Shown: positions 52,666 through 62,384, numbered from the stretch's first letter. The stretch is 64,000 bases of DNA from Thermosphaera aggregans DSM 11486 (GCF_000092185.1 NC_014160.1:744001-808000); one strand, 5' to 3'. The notes: generated by a model from the letters alone, not told the origin. Translations and numbers: made by a program.

Positions 52666-54051
52666 ATGGTGGGCATTGTCGACTTGACACTGCGTGATGC
52701 GCATCAATCACTAATAGCCACTAGGCTTAAAACCGAGGACATGATCCCCATATTGGATAAGATTGATAGAGCCGGGTTCTACGCTATCGAGATGTGGGGT
52801 GGCGCCACTTTCGACGTCATGATAAGGTTTTTAAAGGAGGATCCGTGGGAGAGGCTGAAACTAATCAGGGAGAGGGTTAGGAAGCCGAAGCTAATGATGC
52901 TCCTACGAGGTCAAAACCTGGTAGGCTATAGGCACTACCCGGACGACTTGGTGGAGAAATTTGTTGAGGCAGCGTATAGGAACGGGATTGACATATTCCG
53001 GGTCTTCGACGCGTTGAACGATGTGAGGAACATGGAGGTATCTATTAAGAAGGCTAAAAGCCTAGGCGCTATCGTACAGGGCACTCTCGTCTACACCATC
53101 AGTCCCGTTCACACAATAGAACACTACTTGAGGGTTGCCGAGGAGCTGGTCGCTCTCGACGTGGACCACATCGCGATCAAAGACATGTCCGGTATACTAG
53201 ACCCGTACACGGGCTACAACCTGGTCAAGGCGTTGAAAGAGCATTTTAAGATACAAGTCGACGTGCACTCCCACTTCACAGGAGGCCTCGCGGTTGCAAC
53301 GTATGTTAAAGTAGTTGAGGCCGGGGCAGACTTTATCGATACTGCCGTAAGCCCCTTAGCGTTCGGCACGAGCCACCCGAGCATACAGACAATGTACTAC
53401 GCGCTTCCGCCGGAGCACAGGCCGAGCATAGACATGAAAGCTGTTCACGAGATTAGCGAGTACTTGAACAATCTACTGTTTACAAAGTACAAGGACCTTC
53501 TCGACATAAGAGTCTTCATGCCCGATCCAAACGTCCTGGAGCACCAAGTACCCGGTGGAATGATATCGAACTTTATAACTCAGCTCAAACAGATCGGCGC
53601 GGAAGACAAGCTGAATGACGTGCTCGCAGAGGTTAAGAGGGTGAGGGAGGATTTGGGGTGGCCGCCGCTGGTTACTCCGACATCCCAGATAGTCGGTACT
53701 CAAGCAGTGTTCAACGTGCTGCACGGTAGGTACCAGGTAGTAACCAAGGAAACAGTCAACTATGTTAAAGGGCTGTACGGTCGTCCACCGGCTCCGGTTA
53801 AACAAGAAGTAGTTGCGGCAATATTGAAAGGGGATAAGCCGATAACGGCGCGCCCAGCAGACCTGCTGGAGCCACTGTACGAGAAGTGTAAGAAAGAGGT
53901 GATGGAGAAGGGGTATTATGGAAAGGAGGAAGACGTACTGACCTACTGCCTCTTCCCGGATGTAGCGGTAGAGTTCTTCAAGTCGAGAATGCGGGCATCC
54001 ACGCCTAGAAAGGATGAAAGGGATCTCTGGGACGATGTACTCGGGTACTAG
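52666..54051 (+). CDS. Pyruvate/oxaloacetate carboxyltransferase (PycB/OadA type)
   Basis: 461 residues, carboxyltransferase TIM barrel: IVDLTLRDAHQSLIATRLKT, FYAIEMWGGATFDVMIRFL, MLLRGQNLVGYRHYPD and DVHSHFTGGLAVATY with the metal-binding histidines; the carboxybiotin Lys is in HIAIKDMSGIL. The PYC_OADA conserved domain follows (about 300-440). No biotinyl domain is fused (no MKM), and no biotin carboxylase is next to it; partners must be elsewhere. ATG 52666 behind GGAGAGGTG was chosen over an upstream TTG at 52621. Confidence 0.9.
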   Translation: MVGIVDLTLRDAHQSLIATRLKTEDMIPILDKIDRAGFYAIEMWGGATFDVMIRFLKEDPWERLKLIRERVRKPKLMMLLRGQNLVGYRHYPDDLVEKFVEAAYRNGIDIFRVFDALNDVRNMEVSIKKAKSLGAIVQGTLVYTISPVHTIEHYLRVAEELVALDVDHIAIKDMSGILDPYTGYNLVKALKEHFKIQVDVHSHFTGGLAVATYVKVVEAGADFIDTAVSPLAFGTSHPSIQTMYYALPPEHRPSIDMKAVHEISEYLNNLLFTKYKDLLDIRVFMPDPNVLEHQVPGGMISNFITQLKQIGAEDKLNDVLAEVKRVREDLGWPPLVTPTSQIVGTQAVFNVLHGRYQVVTKETVNYVKGLYGRPPAPVKQEVVAAILKGDKPITARPADLLEPLYEKCKKEVMEKGYYGKEEDVLTYCLFPDVAVEFFKSRMRASTPRKDERDLWDDVLGY

Positions 54052-54160
54052 GTTTCACGCTGAACCACTTCATTAGGACTTAACCCTTTGCTACGAGTTT
54101 TACGAAAGCCGGCATACTTAACACTTACGATACGTTGAAACCGATGTATCGAGAAAAACA

Positions 54161-54916
54161 CTACTCGACCCTAGGGGTTAACCAGTAGACTATAGTTCCG
54201 CCTCCAGCTATCTCGTACTCTATTTTCAACGGCTTATCGCTGTCGAAGTATAGTGTTACTTGCTTAGCGGCCGAGATAGGCTTCAGAGTAGCCTGGAGCT
54301 GGTCGATCGAGTATTTAGCCTGAACCCTCGGGGCTGTCGATGACAAGTATATCAGCGGGTTGCCCTCGCTGAAAACCCCCTCATACTCCTTCTGTTGCTC
54401 ACCCGTTCTAACGACAAGCTTCCCCTCTTGAACCATGAAAACAGCGGTCTCCCCCACTGTTTTCAAATCGCCGAGCAACTCCCTGTAGTCATCCGAGGCC
54501 ATTTTAACGGTGACGCCTAGCTCAATATTTATCTCGGGAATCTGTTCAGGCGGCCTCGGCTTGGTTTCCAGCAAGAACGTCCTCTCAATACCTGTTTTCT
54601 TATCGCGGAAGACAATCTTCAGCACTGAACGCTCCTTATCCAGCTCCATCTCCATTACATCGTTCCTGGTACACCTTCTTATGATCCTGTTGAAATCCAT
54701 TGAGGAAACCACGAAGAACTCCTCCCCGTCAACATTGTACTCGTCGAAAGCAATACTGGGGATTTTAACGATTGTCAACATGGTTTTGTCGGGGCTTAAG
54801 ACCTTGACCTCCAGCGCGTCGGGGGTGGCGTAGAACGGCGCCTCATCTATTATCTTGGCAATAGCCTGTGCAACATACTTCATTTTCGAAGCATTGGAGT
54901 AGACTGCCTTGAACAA
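54161..54916 (-). CDS. pcn: DNA sliding clamp PCNA
   Basis: 251 residues, two-domain clamp with start MFKAVYSNASKMKYVAQAI, interdomain connecting loop PEQIPEINIELG, and C-terminal YWLTPRVE. Crenarchaea often have three PCNA paralogues forming a heterotrimer; only one is here. The TTG at 54916, behind GAGAGGTG, gives the family N-terminus; TTG codons further upstream (54934) are not needed. Confidence 0.95.
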   Translation of the reverse strand: MFKAVYSNASKMKYVAQAIAKIIDEAPFYATPDALEVKVLSPDKTMLTIVKIPSIAFDEYNVDGEEFFVVSSMDFNRIIRRCTRNDVMEMELDKERSVLKIVFRDKKTGIERTFLLETKPRPPEQIPEINIELGVTVKMASDDYRELLGDLKTVGETAVFMVQEGKLVVRTGEQQKEYEGVFSEGNPLIYLSSTAPRVQAKYSIDQLQATLKPISAAKQVTLYFDSDKPLKIEYEIAGGGTIVYWLTPRVE

Positions 54917-54997
54917 GCAGACACCTCTCAACAATTATTTTCTAGGGCAACCTATAGTTATAATCCTTTCAATACTTAAAACCTAAGTGTGGGATTC

Positions 54998-55378
54998 ATG
55001 AAAGAGGTTAAGGTGGTCATCGACATAGCCAGGAGCACGAGGGTAACGCTCAGCGGGGATGAAGCGTTAAGGCTTCTAGCAGTGATCAAGGAGATGAAGG
55101 GCCCCACCAGGGATTTAACCGAAGCATACAGGATTATTGCAAGCTTCGAGGAATATTACAACTATTCTCGAAGAAGGTTTGAAGACTACATATTCGTCCC
55201 TAAGGATCCGAGAGAGTCCCTGGAGGGTAAGACCGTTATCCAAAAACTCAGGTTGATTAGGAACGAGGGGGATTTTGTCGAAATAGTCTTCGACAGGAGG
55301 ATGGATTTGAACACTATCATTGAGGCTTTGAAAACGATTGGTTATGAGAAAGTAGATGTTACTTCCCAGTCTTTCTAG
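54998..55378 (+). CDS. Conserved-looking protein of unknown function, divergent from PCNA
   Basis: 126 residues, mixed alpha/beta: a strand MKEVKVVIDIARSTRVTLSG, helices with EALRLLAVIKEMKG, then VEIVFDRRMDLNTIIEALKT and a C-terminal strand. No family recognised. TATA CTTAAAA (about 54974) lies 20-25 bases before the ATG, so the mRNA is probably leaderless (a GTG at 54989 is possible). Converges on and overlaps the Rpo13-like gene by 20 bases. Confidence 0.7.
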   Translation: MKEVKVVIDIARSTRVTLSGDEALRLLAVIKEMKGPTRDLTEAYRIIASFEEYYNYSRRRFEDYIFVPKDPRESLEGKTVIQKLRLIRNEGDFVEIVFDRRMDLNTIIEALKTIGYEKVDVTSQSF

Positions 55379-55691
55379 ACTTCCGCTTCCCACTACTCCT
55401 CTTCTTCCTGGTTTTAGACTTCTTCTCCTTACCGATCGAAACCTCTCCCCTTCTTTTGCGCGTGGGAGGGGGCGCGGGTTTTAAAACAGTTCTTGAAAAA
55501 GCAGTCTCCTTTAACTCTTCAATGCTCGCCTCCCCCGACAACACTCTCTGCCACATCTTGCTTATGTTGAGCATTTGCTTGAGCAACTCAACCTTTATCT
55601 CAACAACCTCCTTCTCCTCACCCTCTTCTCCAGCCTCCGCCTCGACCTCCACCTCTTCTGCTTCGAAAACCTCTTCATCCTCTAAAAGCAT
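55359..55691 (-). CDS. rpo13: Probable RNA polymerase subunit Rpo13 homologue
   Basis: 110 residues in three parts: a very acidic N-terminus (EDEEVFEAEEVEVEAEAGEE), a helical core VELLKQMLNISKMWQRVLSG with EASIEELKETAF, and a strongly basic tail (KKSKTRKKRSSGKRKSRKTG). This is the plan of Sulfolobus Rpo13, whose core as I remember it has the same helix-turn-helix pattern with a Trp in the middle and a leucine-Gly turn. Rpo13 sits near the downstream DNA of the polymerase and its basic tail binds DNA (known). Similarity is from memory, so this is inference. GGTGG precedes the ATG; it follows the CedB-like gene by 19 bases. Confidence 0.62.
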   Translation of the reverse strand: MLLEDEEVFEAEEVEVEAEAGEEGEEKEVVEIKVELLKQMLNISKMWQRVLSGEASIEELKETAFSRTVLKPAPPPTRKRRGEVSIGKEKKSKTRKKRSSGKRKSRKTGK

Positions 55692-55710
55692 TTACACCAC
55701 CCATGGCAAG

Positions 55711-57510
55711 CTAGGGGTTGATATATGGGTTTTTGGCAATAAATACCTTGTTCAACCCTGCAATATCGAGAACGTACTCCAGGGTTTTCAAGCTCCTGAG
55801 GGCGGTTGAAACAGCTATCTCCTTATCGCTTGTTGAAACACCTGTGATAGATTTGACAGCGTATTCAAGGCTATCCGGCTCGTTAATGTTGAAGAATATT
55901 TTCAACCCCGCGTTGCTTAAGAGTGTTCTCGGAATGTTCTTAACATCCTGGGAGATTACTATGAGGGATATTCCGAACTTCCTGCTCTCGGAGAAAAGTC
56001 TTGACAATATCCTGTCCCCAACCCCTCCCGGCAGTACTGCTCTAACCTCGTCGACAACGACTACAAGATCCCAAAGCCTCCTGCTATACATTGCTGAGAG
56101 TATTGAGTAGAGAAGTGTTTCAACAAGTATTGTCCTGGAGAAGTCGCTGGCTACTTTGTTAAGCCTCAGTATCACAGGCCTGTCTAGAAGCGAGGTTAGG
56201 GAGATAGGGGATTGTTTCGGAAAATGCCGTGCCAGCATTTTCACGTAGGGGCATATCCGGGAATACTCTTCAAAGGGCTCAGCTGATTCAACACAAGCCT
56301 TTTCAAGGTCTTGGAGACTGGGAGGCGGCAGGCCCCATGTTGCAGGATCGTTAACATCTATACCCTTCTCCCGGTACGCTTTAACCAGGAACTCCTCTAG
56401 CGCAATTCTTTGAAGCGGGCCTAGCCCGAATAAGAGTGAGAGGGTTTGGGAAAACTCCTTAGCCTTCTCCAAGGGGTTTAAACCGCCCAGCTCGAGAGGG
56501 TTTAGGAAGATCTCGGAGGCGTCGACAACCCTGGCTTCGCCGAGACCTATGTCCTCAGGCCTATACTCCCCATGCGGGTCTATGATCAGCACTGTCTTAC
56601 CCATTCTCGAGAACTCTCTCACAAGCTTCTTAGCCAGAAGGGACTTACCGGTGCCGGAAGCCCCTGCGATCACCACGTGCGTGTTGATCAGGGATTTGAC
56701 AGGGAGATTGATATCGCCCCGAACCCTTCTCCAATACCAGCACGGCTGATCGCGGCTCACCCAGTGCTGAGGAAAACCCTTGTACTCGTTAACAGGGAGG
56801 CCATGCTCCAGCTGCGCGAGAGCCCTGCCAAGCCTCAAAAACTTTGATGGGGAACCCTTGCCTTCTAACACAACCTCTCCAACGCCAGCTTGTTGCGAGG
56901 CTTCGAGAACGAGAGGGATCAGCGCTATAGTGCTCAGTCCCGATGCAAAGCCCAGTTTAACAGCTCTTCGAGCAGAATAATCCTCCACCAGTAGGGAGAA
57001 CCCGGTGGTTATGGAGAGCGGCAGGCAGGCGAGAATTACCGGGGAGGCTACCGGTGACCCGAGAAGATAGTATAGAACAGCAATCAACGAGAGCGAGACG
57101 GAGGCTGAGCTGAGGAATAAGGGCGCCATGCCGGCTAACCCGGGACGCTTCAGCTTCTTGATCGAGGCTAGAAAACTCCTGAACTCTTCAACCTCCCCCG
57201 GCAGGTTTAAAACCACGAGCTTCCTCGACCATGAGAAATAGAGGACAAGTAGGGATAGAAAGACAGCGTAGAAGAATTCCACAGGGGTTTTAAAACACTC
57301 ATATGTTAAAAGGAACAGTAAAAGAGTGTTCAATACACTAGCGTAGACCCTCCTGGAGGTTAAGAGGAGGGCGGTGAAGTATGCTGTTAGAACAAGTATT
57401 CTCGCCAGGGAAGCGTAGAAGCGGAGAGGGCTTGCAGTGCTCGCGAACTCAAGAATGATTGGGAACGAGATGTTGGCAAGTATTAAGGCGTAAACAGCTC
57501 TCTTGTTCAA
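55711..57510 (-). CDS. cedB: Membrane-anchored HerA/VirB4-superfamily ATPase, CedB candidate
   Basis: 599 residues. The N-terminal 200 residues hold about five or six hydrophobic segments in three groups (for example YALILANISFPIILEFA, LLLFLLTYECF and VSLSLIAVLYYLLG). The C-terminal ATPase has Walker A VIAGASGTGKSLLAKKL (about 285-300), DPHGEYR, Walker B WDLVVVVDEVRAVLPGG and ESRKFGISLIVISQDVKNIP. This domain order is that of CedB, the motor of the crenarchaeal exchange-of-DNA (Ced) import system, rather than of soluble HerA. Candidate CedA1 and CedA genes lie 5 kb away. TTG start. Alternative: a motor for conjugation-like export. Confidence 0.72.
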   Translation of the reverse strand: MNKRAVYALILANISFPIILEFASTASPLRFYASLARILVLTAYFTALLLTSRRVYASVLNTLLLFLLTYECFKTPVEFFYAVFLSLLVLYFSWSRKLVVLNLPGEVEEFRSFLASIKKLKRPGLAGMAPLFLSSASVSLSLIAVLYYLLGSPVASPVILACLPLSITTGFSLLVEDYSARRAVKLGFASGLSTIALIPLVLEASQQAGVGEVVLEGKGSPSKFLRLGRALAQLEHGLPVNEYKGFPQHWVSRDQPCWYWRRVRGDINLPVKSLINTHVVIAGASGTGKSLLAKKLVREFSRMGKTVLIIDPHGEYRPEDIGLGEARVVDASEIFLNPLELGGLNPLEKAKEFSQTLSLLFGLGPLQRIALEEFLVKAYREKGIDVNDPATWGLPPPSLQDLEKACVESAEPFEEYSRICPYVKMLARHFPKQSPISLTSLLDRPVILRLNKVASDFSRTILVETLLYSILSAMYSRRLWDLVVVVDEVRAVLPGGVGDRILSRLFSESRKFGISLIVISQDVKNIPRTLLSNAGLKIFFNINEPDSLEYAVKSITGVSTSDKEIAVSTALRSLKTLEYVLDIAGLNKVFIAKNPYINP

Positions 57511-57617
57511 AGCCTAATCCCTTTCAAACACTTAAATTGCGCGTGAAACCATCCTGGTTAAAACATCGCATTATCAGGATAAAAGGGTTATATCGATATG
57601 TATGCTTGGATGTTGAA

Positions 57618-60425
57618 ATGCCTGGCAAGCTTGCCGAGTGCTTGAAGAGCCTTGGCTATGAAAAATTCACCGAGTTGCAGAAGAAGAGTTTTGAAAGCAT
57701 AGCCCTCAACAATGCTTCAACACTAATAGTAGCTCCAACAGGGAGCGGTAAGACAGAGGCGGCCGTAATACCCGTGATGTACTCGATCCTTAAGCAGGGG
57801 CTGAAGCCTATAGCATGCATATATGTAACTCCGTTGAGAGCGTTGAACAGGGATATTGAAAAGCGTTTGAAAAAGCTCGCGGAATGCTTCGGCCTCGAGA
57901 TCTCGCTTAAACACGGCGACACTCCCGAGAAGACTAGGAAAGCCATTCTTGAAAAACCGCCCCACATACTCGTTACTACTCCCGAGAACTTCAACTACAT
58001 CATGGTTAACGAGAGGCTTGCTCCCAGCTTGGCAAACCTCAGGTTTATAGTTTTCGACGAATTCCACGAGCTTCTCGAGAGCAAGAGGGGTTTACTCGCC
58101 TTCACGACAACCTTTCTGCTTGAGAAGAGGCTGGGGAGAAGGCTTGTCAAGATAGCTTTGTCAGCCACGCTTTCGAACCTTGATAAGGCCAGGGAGATCG
58201 TCGGGTTGGGCGGAGATGCAAGCGTTGTCGAGGATTCATCAGTGAAGAAGATGAGCATCACGGTGGAGGTGCCCGAGTGTAGCAGCGAGCTCTGCTCCAA
58301 GGTGAAAAGCCTGATTGGCGATGAGAGGCAGGCCGCAAGGATTTCGAGAATAATAGAGCTTGTTGAGAAGCATACCGGAGTCCTAGTCTTCGTTAACACG
58401 AGGTCTCTAGCTGAGAGGCTAGGCTCCTTGTTGAAAACCATTCCCGAGAAGCTTGGGATGCAGGGGCTAAGGGTTGAGGTGCACCACGGCAGTCTCTCGA
58501 GAAGCCACAGGGAGAGTGTTGAATCATCCTTTAAGAAGCGTGAAGTGAAAGCGTTGGTTTCAACCTCGAGCATGGAGCTCGGGATAGACATAGGGCACGT
58601 AGACCTTGTAATCCAGTACCTGTCTCCCAGGCAGGCTACTAGGCTGACGCAGAGAGTTGGAAGAAGCGGGCACAGGCTCAGCGGGGAGTCCAAGGGCGTT
58701 GTCCTGAGCATGGATAACACCATACACTTCCTCGAGTCCCTGGTCCTGGCTAAGAGAACGGCTGAAAGAGCCATTGAGAAAGAGGAGATCATTTACTCCC
58801 CTCTCGACGTCCTAGCCTACGCCATGGCCGTTGAATCACTGCTTTTCAAGGAGGGCTTCAGTAAGGAGGGCTTCTACAGCGAGATAAGGCAACACCCCCT
58901 ATACAGGGATTTAACAATCGAGGAGTATGAGAAGCTGGTGGAGTACATGGTTTACATGAGGATTCTTCGAGACGACGGGGGCACTCTCAGACATACCAGG
59001 AAGACTAGGATCTACCTCTACAAAACCTCCATGATCCCCTCGAGCAGGGATGTAATGGTTGTCGAGGCCGCGAGCAACAGGAGGATTGGCAGTTTGAACG
59101 AGGAATACGTGATTTTAAACGTCAAGCCCGGGGACACGATCATAATTGGAGGCGATACTTGGAGAGTTGTAGGGTATGACGACGCCGAGGCAAAGCTGTA
59201 CGTTGAGAAATCAGTGGCAAGCATTGAGGAGGCCCTAATACCCCACTGGGAAGGAGAGAACATACCGGTCGAGTTCGACGTTGCCGAGGAAGTGGGAAGG
59301 CTTATCACGTATTTGAAAACCCATGGGGAAATACCCGGGGACTACAGAGGCTTCGCCCCGGGGAGGACGCGGGTTGAGGTTGCCGATGACTTGTGCGGCT
59401 GGGAGAAGATATGCGTGGACTACGTGGAAGAGCTACGTTCAATCCTAGTCACCGTTTACGGAGGAAGCAAGGTTAACAACCTCCTGAGAGAGATCCTGAC
59501 AATTGTGCTAAAGAATCGTATACCCCATGTAGATGTCGAATCATACTCATCCCCCTACATGCTTGTTTTAAGAATAAAAGGGTATCACACGCCGAGAGAA
59601 GTAACCGGGATCGTCCAGGAGGCGTTGACGAGGCTGGGGGCGTTTCTTGAAAAAAGCTTTCTCAAACACGTCTCCAGGAATGGGAAGGCTCTATACTGGA
59701 GGATATTCCAAGTGGGCCAGAGGTTCGGGGCCATAAGCCCGGGTGAGACAAGGGTTTCTAAGACACTGCTAGAAGCCTTCGTCGACACGGTAATAGGTGA
59801 TGAAGCCTTCAGGGAGGTGTTGGTTAAAGACTACGATATTGACTCGGCAATGAGGCTTGCGGAAAGGATTTCTAAAGGAGATGTAAGGGTTGAGACAAGG
59901 TATTTCGAGAAACTGGGGCAGGGGCACCTGGAGCTTCTAGGCTATATCGAAATCCCTGCCGTATCATCTATTGTAACCTTAGACAGGGAGCAGTACGCTG
60001 AGAGGCTTTTAAACAGGCATGCTAGACTCCTCTGCATAAGATGCGGTCACGAGATATCGGGAACAGTTAGGGAGCTGGCTAAAATAGAGAAGTATGTATG
60101 CCCTAAGTGTAAGACCGCCACGCTAGCCCTTGTTAAAAGCGACGGAGAAGATGAGAGGAGGGTTATCGGTAAGGTTAGGAGGGGGGAGAGGTTGACGAGT
60201 AGTGAGCAAGCCCTTCTAGAAGACCTTGCCAAGCGAGCCATAATACTCTACAAGCACGGGAAGACCGCGCTACTAGCGCTCTCAGCAAGAGGCGTTGGAG
60301 CCTCCGAGGCTGCTAGAATACTATCGAGGGTCGCCAGCGGCGGCGACCTCCTTAGCGAGATTTACGAGAGCGAGAAGAAGTATTTGAAAGCGAAGAAGTA
60401 TATTGATTCAAAGAAGAAGTCTTGA
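57618..60425 (+). CDS. lhr: Lhr-type DEAD/H helicase with zinc ribbon
   Basis: About 935 residues. SF2 core: LIVAPTGSGKTEAAVIPVMY (motif I), TPLRALNRD (Ia), FDEFHELLESKRG (DEFH, motif II), LSATLSN (III), LVFVNTRSLAERL (IV), STSSMELGIDIGHVD (V) and TQRVGRSGHRLSG (VI). A winged helix and Lhr core domain follow, and the C-terminal region has a zinc ribbon CIRCGHE...CPKCKT. Lhr enzymes remodel DNA forks or RNA-DNA hybrids. TATA GGATAAAAGG (57577-57586) implies a leaderless start at ATG 57618 or TTG 57606. The long open frame upstream to 57459 is not coding. Confidence 0.9.
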   Translation: MPGKLAECLKSLGYEKFTELQKKSFESIALNNASTLIVAPTGSGKTEAAVIPVMYSILKQGLKPIACIYVTPLRALNRDIEKRLKKLAECFGLEISLKHGDTPEKTRKAILEKPPHILVTTPENFNYIMVNERLAPSLANLRFIVFDEFHELLESKRGLLAFTTTFLLEKRLGRRLVKIALSATLSNLDKAREIVGLGGDASVVEDSSVKKMSITVEVPECSSELCSKVKSLIGDERQAARISRIIELVEKHTGVLVFVNTRSLAERLGSLLKTIPEKLGMQGLRVEVHHGSLSRSHRESVESSFKKREVKALVSTSSMELGIDIGHVDLVIQYLSPRQATRLTQRVGRSGHRLSGESKGVVLSMDNTIHFLESLVLAKRTAERAIEKEEIIYSPLDVLAYAMAVESLLFKEGFSKEGFYSEIRQHPLYRDLTIEEYEKLVEYMVYMRILRDDGGTLRHTRKTRIYLYKTSMIPSSRDVMVVEAASNRRIGSLNEEYVILNVKPGDTIIIGGDTWRVVGYDDAEAKLYVEKSVASIEEALIPHWEGENIPVEFDVAEEVGRLITYLKTHGEIPGDYRGFAPGRTRVEVADDLCGWEKICVDYVEELRSILVTVYGGSKVNNLLREILTIVLKNRIPHVDVESYSSPYMLVLRIKGYHTPREVTGIVQEALTRLGAFLEKSFLKHVSRNGKALYWRIFQVGQRFGAISPGETRVSKTLLEAFVDTVIGDEAFREVLVKDYDIDSAMRLAERISKGDVRVETRYFEKLGQGHLELLGYIEIPAVSSIVTLDREQYAERLLNRHARLLCIRCGHEISGTVRELAKIEKYVCPKCKTATLALVKSDGEDERRVIGKVRRGERLTSSEQALLEDLAKRAIILYKHGKTALLALSARGVGASEAARILSRVASGGDLLSEIYESEKKYLKAKKYIDSKKKS

Positions 60426-60461
60426 GGAGTAAGGACCTCTTATCTTGACGTGAAATAATCA

Positions 60462-62384
60462 TTAGAATTTTAACCGCTTCCGCGAGGGTCTTTTGAAAGC
60501 CTTCGGGTTATCCAGTATTAACGGGACGACAACCTTCTCAACCAATTGATCACTTATAGGACAGGATTCGAGATACTGCCTCCTAACCTTCTCATCAACC
60601 TTGTTTTCGAGCACGGGACCTTGAGGCGTGAGCCTCGCGCAACCTCTTGGAACCCATAGAACGCAGCTCCCGCATTTAACGCAACCATACATCCTGTATA
60701 TTATCTTCAACACGTCGACGAGGTCTTCAAGGCTTTCGCCCAGGGCGAACGGCTTAGCGTCAACCCTATCTTCCTTTATAGTAATATTAGTATTTGGAGT
60801 TGAGATCTCGATCCCGCCGTCCCCCTCCCTGTAAGAGAAGCCCAATCCCTCAGCATTAACTCTCAGAACACTCCTATACTCGTCTCTAACAACCTTCCTG
60901 TTGAAAACCAGTCTCAACCCGTCCCCATCCTGTGTCTTAGCAATAGGGGCAAGGTTCACACTACTGGCGAGAAGCCTCCTCCTATACTCATCCCTCCAGT
61001 CTATAGTGTATCCTTGAACATGCCTTGCGATCCTCTTCTTAGCGGAAGCAGGGGTCAGCCATCTCCACAACCCCAGCTTTATCCATTCCTCGGGCTGGTT
61101 CAAGCTCCTTCTCCAATACTCAAGAATGCTCATCCACTTCGCCCATAGCTCAGGATACGTTTCCTCAACATCCTTGAACTCTGCGAGAGTGCTAGAGGGG
61201 CATAGGAAGCACCCTAGTCTGTCGAAACCCTTCAAGTAGAGCTTGTTGAAGGGGAGGTTGTACTTGAAAATGTAGAGCCAACCGGACAGCTGACCCCAGT
61301 ACTGTATGGGGGATGTGGTGATCAAGTGGGGTATCCATTTATTCCTCCACACCCTGGGACTCTTAGCCCTGTCAAGCGACTCGTACGCTCTCTGTCCAAC
61401 AATGTTGAACGCTCCGTTAGGCCAGAGAGCCCTGGTTAACTTGGCTATCGGCACCAGCTTAGCGATCTTGCAACACCACCTGTAATCCTTACCCGGGGGG
61501 CCGAAAACCTCCATGCCCCGCCAGAACACGTCCCCTGCGGATGCCACATGAAGTTTCAACCCATACTTCTCCGAGACCTCCTTAACGTTTGCGAGAGTTT
61601 CAGGGAGCTCGAGCCCTGTGTCGTTGAAAACCATTTCTCCCCCGCCGAGGGCTTTAACGGTTAAGTCTAACGCTATCAAGCTGTCTTTTCCACCAGAGTA
61701 CGATATTATCACGGGAAGACTGTACCTTGCATGAAGCTTCTCGAGAAACCTCTTGGAGGATTCCTCGAGGGTTTTCAACCCGTCCTCGTTGTGCTTCAAC
61801 ACATCATATATGCTGGCTGGCTTATCACTGGTCTCAACCGGCCTAGACTTATCGTGGAATGTTTTGACAATAACGAGCCTGTCCCCGTACTTCTCAGCCA
61901 GCCCTCTAATCCTGTTCCTTGAGTCAACCACCACGACCTGGTTATCGGTTACCCCGGAGCCCTCGACCACCCTGCCCGTGTATACTGGGCCGTCAACCCT
62001 GTGCTCTCTAACCAGCTTGTCTTCCAGGGCGAGCAATGCGCCGGAGTAGGTCAGCCTGAACCTCCACTTCTCGCGGAAAGGATCATAGTATAGTTGGCCG
62101 AGAACGTTTCCGGATGCAACAACCTCCCACATATGGTCCCAGTGAGGGGTCTTGTTTAAAAGGATGAACCGGTTTTCGAAAAACCTGCGGTAGAGATCCG
62201 GGCTCCCGTACTCATGGATTATCGCCTTCTCCAGCTTCTCTAAATCCCCTTGGAAGGCTGGGCGGGCGTCCCCGGGCTCGGACAGCCTTACAACGTAGTA
62301 TAGGTCTATCTCCTCCTGCCTCGGCTTTACAATAGGTATATTCCGCCACGGATCCCAGTATATCCTTGCAATCCTGGGCCACAT
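60462..62384 (-). CDS. PAPS-reductase-family ATP pyrophosphatase with C-terminal Fe-S motif
   Basis: About 640 residues. The adenine nucleotide alpha-hydrolase P-loop is VIISYSGGKDSLIALDL (about 228-244). Other pairs of cysteines: YRWCCKIAKL, GCFLCPSSTLAEF, and C-terminal YGCVKCGSCVLWVPRGC with a later CPIS. The first 180 residues are a separate RNA- or nucleotide-binding-like region (RFRLTYSGALLALEDKL). True PAPS reductases are much smaller; archaeal members of this size are probably sulfur-transfer or tRNA-modifying enzymes, function unproven. ATG 62384 has AGGA 6 bases upstream. Divergent from the CedA1-like gene. Confidence 0.75.
   Translation of the reverse strand: MWPRIARIYWDPWRNIPIVKPRQEEIDLYYVVRLSEPGDARPAFQGDLEKLEKAIIHEYGSPDLYRRFFENRFILLNKTPHWDHMWEVVASGNVLGQLYYDPFREKWRFRLTYSGALLALEDKLVREHRVDGPVYTGRVVEGSGVTDNQVVVVDSRNRIRGLAEKYGDRLVIVKTFHDKSRPVETSDKPASIYDVLKHNEDGLKTLEESSKRFLEKLHARYSLPVIISYSGGKDSLIALDLTVKALGGGEMVFNDTGLELPETLANVKEVSEKYGLKLHVASAGDVFWRGMEVFGPPGKDYRWCCKIAKLVPIAKLTRALWPNGAFNIVGQRAYESLDRAKSPRVWRNKWIPHLITTSPIQYWGQLSGWLYIFKYNLPFNKLYLKGFDRLGCFLCPSSTLAEFKDVEETYPELWAKWMSILEYWRRSLNQPEEWIKLGLWRWLTPASAKKRIARHVQGYTIDWRDEYRRRLLASSVNLAPIAKTQDGDGLRLVFNRKVVRDEYRSVLRVNAEGLGFSYREGDGGIEISTPNTNITIKEDRVDAKPFALGESLEDLVDVLKIIYRMYGCVKCGSCVLWVPRGCARLTPQGPVLENKVDEKVRRQYLESCPISDQLVEKVVVPLILDNPKAFKRPSRKRLKF

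Noticed and set aside
57459-57605. Extension of the helicase frame to 57459
   Set aside because: It overlaps the start and promoter of the divergent ATPase gene; the TATA box at 57577 lies inside it.
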